Below, piece by piece: positions 57,250 to 64,000 of a DNA stretch of 64,000 nt. Position numbers and translations under genes: made by a program. The notes under the pieces were generated by a model. The model had not been told where the DNA came from. It ran no database searches and saw nothing but the letters and a program-made list of their open reading frames with translations. Each line of letters opens with the position of its first letter. Position 1 is the stretch's first letter. This DNA is from Galerina marginata (Eukaryota; Basidiomycota; Agaricomycetes; Agaricales; Galerinaceae), in NCBI GenBank assembly GCA_023014335.1, contig JAECYW010000021.1:868001-932000 (forward strand), given 5' to 3'.

Positions 57250-57534
57250 ATGTCAGCAGGCAGACCAGGAAGGCCAGGCCAACCAGGCTGTGGTGGTAGG
57301 GGCGGCGGCGGCGGTGGTGGCGGAGGAGGAGGATGGAATGGATACAACGGCAACAACGGTGCCAACGGCGCCAATGGTGCTCCATGTGGGTACCCTACCG
57401 CCATGGGAAATCGCGGAAATCCTGGTAGCCGTGGAGGAGGCGGAGGCGGAGGAGGCGGCGGAGGAGGAGGAAGCTACATATCGAACGAGGACTACAACCG
57501 CATCGTTCGGCCACTTGGTTATCGCGGGGTATAA
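57250..57534 (+). CDS. small glycine-rich protein
   Basis: One exon of 94 codons. The N-terminus is collagen-like in flavour (GRPGRPGQPG), then come two uninterrupted poly-glycine tracts (about 11 and 13 residues) around an Asn/Gly segment (GYNGNNGANGANGA), and a folded-looking tail SYISNEDYNRIVRPLGYRG. There is no signal peptide or membrane segment. A clear TATA box and a good start context support transcription. The function is unknown; such proteins often bind RNA or form structural assemblies, but nothing here proves either. Another frame of the same GGN-rich DNA is also open and is an artefact of composition. Confidence 0.65.
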   Translation: MSAGRPGRPGQPGCGGRGGGGGGGGGGGWNGYNGNNGANGANGAPCGYPTAMGNRGNPGSRGGGGGGGGGGGGGSYISNEDYNRIVRPLGYRGV

Positions 57535-57895
57535 GTCGTCAGGTAATTGTTTTTCTCTTCCCCCCGAAGGCGGTGCGTGCTAAGTTCTGAATAGATATTT
57601 CAACGACGCTCCCAAACTGTACCTCAGCACATCAACTCGCTTGGACATTTTTTTTGTAGTTAGACCTATAACACAACCATGGCGACTTCGTAGACTCTGG
57701 GATCAGTTTAAAGCGTCGCCTACTACGAGTACTTACCTCTTTTGTTTTTTTTTTCATTCCTTACATTGATTCCTTTACTTCTTCGTCATGAGCGTAATCC
57801 ACCTGTATTCGCAGTTTTACCCAATTTTATAACCCTAGCAATATCGGATTGACGATTGACTGGCAGTGCGGAAACGATGGAACGTTTGAGTCACT
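57535..57895. other. 3' flank of the glycine-rich gene
   Basis: T-rich and AT-rich, with a poly-T run at about 57743-57752. Nothing coding is seen. Confidence 0.4.
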
Positions 57896-57945
57896 TCTGG
57901 CCACTTGGTTGTCATGGGGTGTAAAGTCGTCAGACATTTTTTCCT
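57896..57945 (+). repeat. partial duplicate of the glycine-rich gene 3' end
   Basis: This segment (GGCCACTTGGTTGTCATGGG...) repeats 57509-57555, which encodes the last residues and stop of the glycine-rich protein, with about 80% identity. Only the tail was duplicated. Confidence 0.7.
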
Positions 57946-57959
57946 CGGCTCGTTAGAGT

Positions 57960-58240
57960 CGTCCAAATAAGGCGGAACGAGTGGACGCCGGGAAAGCGGT
58001 TTAACTACAACCGTCTGGTTCGTGAAGTTGAAGGGATTGCAAACCCGAGCGCTCTCTCGGCAAGTCAAGCACCACTTGGTCGGCATCAAGATCGCGCAAA
58101 ATATGTTGAAACATTGTGGCTTAACGCGTAATATCGAGGCTCATAGAAAAGCAATGACCGATATATTCAGGGCCCTCCTTTTCTTGTGACAGCCTAACTG
58201 GAGAGCAGGTGCTTGCACGGTAGGATATCGAATGGAAACC
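57960..58240 (-). pseudogene. degenerate fragment of the neighbouring F-box gene
   Basis: On the minus strand this stretch aligns to 59217-59430 (and the end near 58220 to about 59565) of the intact F-box gene, with frequent substitutions and deletions. The matching blocks around 58045-58085 and 59290-59330 share the CAAGTCGAGCACCA-type phrase. The frame is broken, so it is a dead partial copy. Confidence 0.7.
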
Positions 58241-58356
58241 AGGAAATTTGAGGTTAGGCATCAGTTACTTGCATTCATAGAACTTAACTATGGTCAAAAA
58301 TCTGTTAACAGTCAACAATTTTTGCTCTTTTTATCGTATTAACAACGAACCTCCAA

Positions 58357-59603
58357 TTAAACATATTCATTCTCGGCAGAATATTCGAACGCGATCGTCG
58401 TACTCTCAGAGAGCTTTCGAAAGCGTTCCCGAGGCATACTATTTAGCATATCTTGCACCTCCTGTTGGCTCCGCTGAAACGAAAAGACAAAAAATTCGAG
58501 CTTGACCCGTCGTAGTTTGGGAAACCCCGGCCCTGTTAGTAGTGCATCGAGATCGGACCAATCCTCGGAATTTGTCCGGCATCGGGAGTCTATCTGAACC
58601 TGCACGGAGACCTCTATATTTTCAAGGACATTTTTGCTCGCTAACTTTCTGAGTTCGTCACAGATTCCGCAAAGGGGATCATGGTAGTTTCCGTGGATAA
58701 CAAACTCGAATACTGCCGATTTGAGCTTACTGAGCGAGTTGGTGTTGAGACTGATCAACCGAGGTGGTCTACGGATATGAATCGGATCCACTGTGAATGA
58801 ACCTTTATTACTTTTGTGGAACATGACGCAATGCAACACTTACAAATTATTGAAAGAGATTCAAGTTGTGTCGCTATCTCCAAAATTCCTTCAATAACGG
58901 GTTCATCGGCTAGCATCTCCACCTCGAGCATTGCGTTTTTGAGGTGGCTAAAATCAACAGTCGGACCGACACCTGAATTTGTCGTCCGCATAAGAAATTC
59001 GAGGGCTTGGTAACCTCCCATGTTCTTCAATGTTGTCGGGGACGGAATCCTGCTCTGGTTGGAAAAATGAGTGGGCTCTTCGGTAGCCATCTCAGCCCAC
59101 ATGAGTTGGATATCTGTGAGGTGTTTACAGAGGGAGAGCACAGTTCCCGGAAAATTTTTAATGTGGCAAATATCGAGATGGGTGATAGGGTGCGACTGGA
59201 GGATATAAATCGCAGCGGATCGGACGGGGGCTGGAAAAGCAAGCCAATTGGAAAGGTTTTCTCCGCGGAGGTGAAGGGATCGCAAGGACGAGCGCTCCTT
59301 CAGCAAGTCGAGCACCATCTGGTCGGCATCATTCGTGTCGTGCAATAGGTATTGAAGCTTTGTAACGTATTGCGCGATATCAGGACTCATAGAGAGCAAC
59401 TCGCCGATATATAGTGAGCCCTTTTGAGCATCTCCGCGTGATAACCGCACTGAAGAAAAGAGGAACTTGCGGCAGAGTGGTACCATAGCATAGCATGCCA
59501 GTGATACTGCCTTGAGACTTTTAGTGTCTTCATCTGCGCCAATGAGCTCCACGATGGACTCCAGGATATCGAATGGAATCGGGATAACGGCTCTGGGCTT
59601 CAT
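58357..59603 (-). CDS. F-box-like protein with leucine-rich C-terminus
   Basis: Exons 59603-58844 and 58790-58357 (53-bp intron) give 397 residues. The N-terminus PIPFDILESIVELIG is F-box-like, as in Agaricomycete F-box proteins whose motif binds Skp1; the remainder has leucine-rich segments (SLRSLHLRG, HLDICHIKN, LRRVKLEFFVF) suited to substrate binding. I chose the ATG at 59603, which has A at -3; an in-frame ATG at 59627 would add eight residues. A degenerate partial copy lies just downstream at 57960-58240. Confidence 0.75.
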
Positions 59604-60187
59604 GGTGGATCGAAGTGGAGAAAACACATCCGTAAACTTTGACTTGATTTCCGTCGAAAATGTAAATTACTTAGGTAAGTAATCTACTGGCTTAGCTTAT
59701 GGACACAGTCTAAGGGACCTTAGGAAGGAAGGGAATACAGGTGATGACTATATAGGTTAATGTAGTCACTACAAGATGTCAACGGTACACACATAGGTAC
59801 TAAAAGTTAGTCTAAAAGATACAACGTTACATTCTGTATACATGTGAGGCAGGTATAAATGGCCGCCGATATACCACAATTTACAGCCAGGCCGATTCTG
59901 TGGAAGGCTGCTTGTGATTGGCAGGCTCATGCGCTTACAGGTCGGCAATGTATTGAGACATGCAGGACCTTCCCTTCCGAGTCCAACGAGTCCAACGACA
60001 GTAACAACAGTTGACTCCGGGATATGGAATAAAGCCATGCTAGTGGTCCTACTTTCCTACCACCATAGACCTGGAGATTGGGAATAGTAGTTTAAGTTTC
60101 TACGTTAGGTGCCAGCATATTAATCATGAAGGACAAAGATACATACTTCATTGCAAATCATGAATAAATAAGGACAGAAGGCGAAAA
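59604..60187. other. intergenic
   Basis: Holds the F-box 5' flank and the MED21 3' flank. It is AT-rich and I see no gene. Confidence 0.45.
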
Positions 60188-60845
60188 TCATTGTGATTGA
60201 GCCTGTGTTAGGTCTCCATCTGTTTCTTCCAGCATTATTCGCAGCACGTCTGAAATTTGGCTATGAAGATCTTCTGGAGAGACGGTACGATCTTTCAGTC
60301 ATTGGCATAAAAAGGAAGGACAGACGATCTTACTAGCGCGATTGACGGCACGTATGTACTCAGCATTCGCTAGGGCCATTTCGTTCTCGAGCGCTTGGAG
60401 CCGTTTTGCCTTGAAAAATTGTCAGCAGAGGTTCATCCCATTGCTAATGTAGGTCACGCACCTGCTCCTCCTCAGGTTCTGGTTCTGGTAAGGAATTGAT
60501 AAGGTATTCAATCTGCTTTGCCTTTACTATCAGGTCCGTCACCAGTTCCTTTTGGTTTGCTTTTCGCCGGTACAGATCAAACGACGCTGACACAGTAAGA
60601 GCACTAAAAACGCACCTTCGAAAACATCTGGAGGATCAAACTTTTCCGGGTTTCTGTGCTTCGTTATCGGTATCTCAGGGCTAACCTGGACGAAATTTGA
60701 TCGCGACGTGAGGTATGCGATCGTATTCGCCATGATCATGAGTAACTAGAACAACAAACAGCGTTCTTAAGTTTCTTGGTGGTGTGAATTGAAAATCCAA
60801 ACTTACCTGCTGTATTTCATCTTGGAGTTGGGTGATCCTGTCCAT
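60188..60845 (-). CDS. MED21: Mediator complex subunit 21
   Basis: Five exons (60845-60807, 60745-60616, 60559-60462, 60409-60334, 60273-60188) give 142 residues, the family size. MED21/Srb7 sits in the Mediator middle module and pairs with MED7 through coiled coils to relay activator signals to RNA polymerase II. Landmarks are MDRITQLQDEIQQ, PPDVFEANQKELVTDLIVKA (across intron 2), KQIEYLINSLP and the C-terminal coiled coil. Intron 2 must be read as 56 bp (acceptor at 60560) to give the family sequence. The start MDRITQ is conserved; an upstream ATG at 60866 is ignored. It is divergent from RTF2 across 244 bp. Confidence 0.94.
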
Positions 60846-61089
60846 ATGCGATAATTCCTGCAGCATTGCGCTGCGGCAGAACAAAAGCGCTCAATAGAAC
60901 ATGAGAGAGCTTGGCGCGCAAGATGAACCCAGATCCTTGTGTGCTCAAGTGCGAGTTAATTTCCGAATAAATGCTGAGTTTAAATTTTAAGACTTAGCAT
61001 GATCGCTCCGTCGAATTGCTTCCGTCCTGACTTGGTCACCGACCACCACCATCACCTTCTGGTTTTTTATCTGGAACTTTGGTTAGACT
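60846..61089. promoter_or_regulatory. divergent MED21/RTF2 promoter region
   Basis: 244 bp between two start codons on opposite strands. No TATA box is evident, which fits housekeeping genes. Confidence 0.5.
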
Positions 61090-62219
61090 ATGGGTAATGA
61101 TGGAGGCAGTATCCCAGATCGTAGAGACCTAGTACGAAACAAGCCTAAGGTACGTCATTTCAGTCTTGTGTGTGGCCTGGTTCGAGTTCTTATGCCAGTT
61201 TACAGGCTGAACAAGCCGACAAGGCAAATCAAACTAGAGCCCGATGGCTCTTCTGCGCTCTATCTAAGGTGACACTCTTGTAAAGTTGCAACTGGGTATA
61301 TGCTCATACTTCCTTGTTACAGCGAAGGTTGCAAGAACCAGTCGTGTCTTGTGCGCTAGGGAAGCTGTACAACAAAGATGCGATAATCGAATATCTATTG
61401 GACAAAGCTGCTTATGGTGACGGAGAGAAAATTTGTGGACATATCCGGTCACTAAAGGTGCGTCTCTGTCACTTTCAGATACTTTCTGGGTTGTAGCTCA
61501 ATCATCGCGTTGCTCATAGGATGTTAAAACACTGACGCTCGCCCCCAACCCCGCATCTCTATCAACGGACCCTTCCGTCGACTCATCAGATCGCCCGCAG
61601 TTCGTTTGCCCGTTGACATTGAAAGAAATGAACGGCGTACAACCCTTCGTCTATATCTCCACGTGTGGCTGTGTCTTCTCTCAAGCAGGTCTCAAGACAG
61701 TCACCGCCTCTAGTTCACCAAAAGAGAAAGAGAAAGAACCGTCACCGGAAGGAGACAAAGAGGACCAACCTCTGAGTCTCTGCCCTCAGTGTGGCAAGAA
61801 ATATGCTGAAGACGATATTATTCCTCTCAACCCATCAGCAGAAGAAGAACTAACGATGAGGTTTGCCTTGGAGAGGAAGCGACTACTAGAGCCAACGAAG
61901 AAGAAGTCGAAGAAGCGGAAGAACGATGCTTCACCAGACGAGAGCGAGCCGCCGACAAAGAAACAAGCTCCGGCGCTTCCTGGACCAAGTCTCAACCCTG
62001 CTATCGCAGGTGCCAGTCGCGCTGTGGTCAATGAATTGGCAAAAGAAGAGGCGAAGAGAAAGACCAATATGAGCGCGGCTGTCAAAAGCCTTTACGGTGA
62101 TGGTGCAAAGAGGAAGGAGACATTTATGACTATGGGTACATTTACGAGGGTACGTCCTATTTCTCTCGTTCTCTACTCGCTTTTATTTACTGATTGCCAA
62201 CTTCTCGTAGTACGCGTAA
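61090..62219 (+). CDS. RTF2: replication termination factor 2 homologue
   Basis: Exons 61090-61149, 61206-61268, 61323-61457, 61520-62149 and 62211-62219 give 298 residues. The start MGNDGGSIPDRRDLVRNKPK is the Rtf2 signature, followed by the first half-RING-like region (WLFCALSKRRLQEPVVSCAL) and a C2HC2-type second region (ISTCGCVFSQ, LCPQCGKKY, DDIIPLNP). Rtf2 stabilises stalled replication forks at termination sites in fission yeast and is removed by proteasome shuttles in animals. The Lys-rich KKKSKKRK patch is a nuclear signal. The final exon encodes only Tyr-Ala and the stop. Confidence 0.93.
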
Positions 62220-62882
62220 TACCTTCGAGATCCATCCTCCGGTCATTAGGACCGTCTTCACAGTATATTTGTATTTTTGGCTGTATGTATAGCTTCTATT
62301 GATAATTGTATTCTGGTTGATTCTTCTAAGCGTTTTAGTTAACAGGCGAGGATCCAGCTTTCATGAATCGTCATGGCTCTTTATTCTTCTATGTAGACAC
62401 TCGGCTCTAATACACAAACGTGCTCCAACAGTCCTCCCTGCTGCCCGACATGCAGGATCCAGAATTGGCGCTCTAACAATTGCTCAAACTGACCCCGCTG
62501 ACATTCGGTACCCTGGCATTTCAGTAAAAAAGGCGTCTTCTGAAAAGCGGGAATTCTTTACTAATCCAGGCAATGCACTGCCAACGCCTCCGAGTTTCTA
62601 TGAATTTCGACCACTTTTTCCCTGTGTACTCATCGCTTGCTAGGGCAACACAAATCAGTGCGCTCTTTGCGGTGCACGCTTATCGTTGATTCTACCATGA
62701 CGCTGTGATAGATACTGCACTTAAAAGTCAACATTGAGGCATTTCTCAACTAGCCGACATCAAGCGTCTGCAATATTCATCAAACCTCCGTTTACCTGCC
62801 GTTTATTTTACCACAGGCAGTACCATGTGGACTTACTTGAAACGTCACTCGCAAGGAAGGTGAGAGTACTAACAGGATACAG
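62220..62882. other. intergenic, upstream of the metalloprotease gene
   Basis: RTF2 3' flank followed by protease upstream DNA. Short frames only; nothing else recognised. Confidence 0.4.
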
Positions 62883-62890
62883 TATATAAG
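62883..62890 (+). promoter_or_regulatory. TATA box of the metalloprotease gene
   Basis: TATATAAG lies 82 bp before the start codon at 62972, typical of a regulated secreted-enzyme gene. Confidence 0.7.
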
Positions 62891-62971
62891 GACGCGGGGT
62901 TCGTTCATGGTTCCTTACGCTGGACGTCCAACCCTCTTCGACTGTGTCGATACCAATCAATTATCATCATC

Positions 62972-64000
62972 ATGAAGTTCTTTACGACACTCGTCTTGAC
63001 GCTAGGCCTCGGTATTTCTCTGGTATCCGCCGCACCCGGAGCTGGCAATACCCACATTCATCGTGCTGTTCATGGCGGACGGTCAGTTCTCTATATTTTA
63101 GATAACGAGATTGTAGGTCGCTGATATCGGTTGTGTCACAGGTCGTGTGGGACGCACATCAGCTCCCATAGAAAGGCAGCCGTGGAAAGGAAGTTTGCTG
63201 TGCAGCGGAAGGCGCGCACGAAGACGGCGAAACTTGCAACACAGGTTATCAACGTATACTTCCACGTCATAGTTGCGAATGCGACTCTTGCTGGAGGATG
63301 GGTCCCGTATGCCTTGCAGTATTTTTCCCTCTTTCATTTGCTGATTGTATTTGCAGCAAGTCTCAGATAACGAAGCAAATGGCGGTTCTCAACCGGGACT
63401 ACAAAAACGCTGGAATCCAGTTCCGTTTGGTTAACACGACACGAACTCTGTCCAAAAAGTGGTTCTCAGGTGTCTCTCCAGACGGGTTCGTCTTTCACAT
63501 TGCTCTTCCCCCCATCATAGACTCAAAATCATTATGTTATTCTAGCCAACTACAGACCGACATGAAAAACAAGCTACGAAAAGGCGGAGCCGAGAGCCTC
63601 AATGTCTACACCGTCGGCTTCCAAAACCAAGCATCCAATGGCTTACTCGGATACGCGACCTTCCCAGCGGACTACAAGGGCCTGCCTAAAGACGACGGTG
63701 TTGTTCTGCAATACGCGACGCTCCCAGGCGGCTCCAACAAGCCATTCAACCAAGGACGGACCCTCACGCACGAGGCTGGGCACTGGGTTGGGCTTTACCA
63801 TACTTTCGAAGGCGAATCGTGCACGTCTAGCGGCGACATGGTATCAGATACCCCGGCCCAATCTGTTGCTACCTCTGGTTGCCCAATCAAGAAACCTGAT
63901 AGCTGTCCAGGACAATTAGGCCTTGATCCTATTCGTTCGTGCCCTTCTTTCCATTCTCCGTGATGTGTGTACTGATTCTACGCTTATCCTTGTTGTAGAC
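62972..64000 (+). CDS. secreted M43 (pappalysin-type) zinc metalloprotease, 5' part
   Basis: Exons 62972-63081, 63142-63306, 63357-63485, 63546-63934 and the first two bases of exon 5 (63999-64000); the gene leaves the window. A signal peptide (residues 1-20, ending LVSAAPG) is followed by a propeptide and the M43 catalytic domain with HEAGHWVGLYHTF (about 209-221), matching HExxHxxGxxH, where three His bind zinc and Glu is the general base. The downstream DMVSDTP and the CP...C blocks are also family-typical, and the next exon would begin the LDPIHN-type Met-turn region. It is an extracellular endopeptidase, probably for protein scavenging or wall protein turnover. Introns of 50-64 bp were set by family sequence. 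Confidence 0.9.

Noticed and set aside
57290..57583. Second open frame (Ala/Val/Glu-rich) over the glycine-rich gene
   Set aside because: It arises from GGN-rich codons read in another frame. It lacks the conserved-looking tail and the well-placed start that follow the TATA box.
60587..60615. A 29-bp intron in MED21
   Set aside because: GT-AG ends and phase fit, but the product would contain extra residues absent from the family. Using the acceptor at 60560 gives a normal 56-bp intron and the exact family sequence VFEANQKELVTDLI.

Overview
The window is nuclear DNA of a filamentous basidiomycete, most likely an Agaricomycete. Almost every gene is cut by many 41-67 bp GT-AG introns, and the families fit that group: F-box proteins, a NACHT P-loop protein, a GT25 glycosyltransferase, a DUF6535 fragment, an OPT transporter, a CYP monooxygenase and an M43 protease. 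Gene models were built by hand from splice sites, reading phase and family motifs. No tRNA, rRNA or CRISPR array was recognised.

Layout. 1-3600: gene-free, with two diverged direct copies of one segment; copy 1 carries a TA-flanked MITE that is itself split by a hAT-type MITE. 3609-8822: a single-pass membrane protein, an F-box protein, and a ten-exon cytochrome P450 (minus). 9249-14576: an intact Ty1/copia element (minus) with identical 406-bp LTRs and a CTTCA duplication, 17 bp upstream of the APC11 start codon. 15388-19703: an oligopeptide transporter (minus) with 38 exons, including exons of 3, 4 and 6 nt. 21521-26085: a GT25 glycosyltransferase, COP9 signalosome subunit 7 and an orphan gene.

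26630-41047: a diverged tandem duplication. Copy A holds only the 5' part of a SNF2-type helicase gene and is split by a 4.0-kb insertion with an 8-bp target duplication. Copy B leads into the complete 17-exon helicase and carries a broken DUF6535 fragment. 41250-47640: a GH47 alpha-mannosidase (minus) and a NACHT protein whose 3' end is unclear. 47729-54726: the N-end-rule ligase UBR1 (minus) and TRAPP subunit Trs33/TRAPPC6 (plus), with only 72 bp between their start codons. 54727-64000: a gene-poor stretch, a glycine-rich small protein, an F-box gene with a degenerate partial copy, MED21 (minus) divergent from RTF2 (plus), and the 5' part of a secreted M43 metalloprotease that leaves the window.

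The conserved genes serve ubiquitin and cell-cycle control (APC11, CSN7, UBR1, F-box), transcription and DNA maintenance (MED21, RTF2, helicase) and secretion (TRAPPC6, GH47, GT25). I see no operon-like system. The most unusual features are the microexons of the transporter and the recent copia insertion at APC11.
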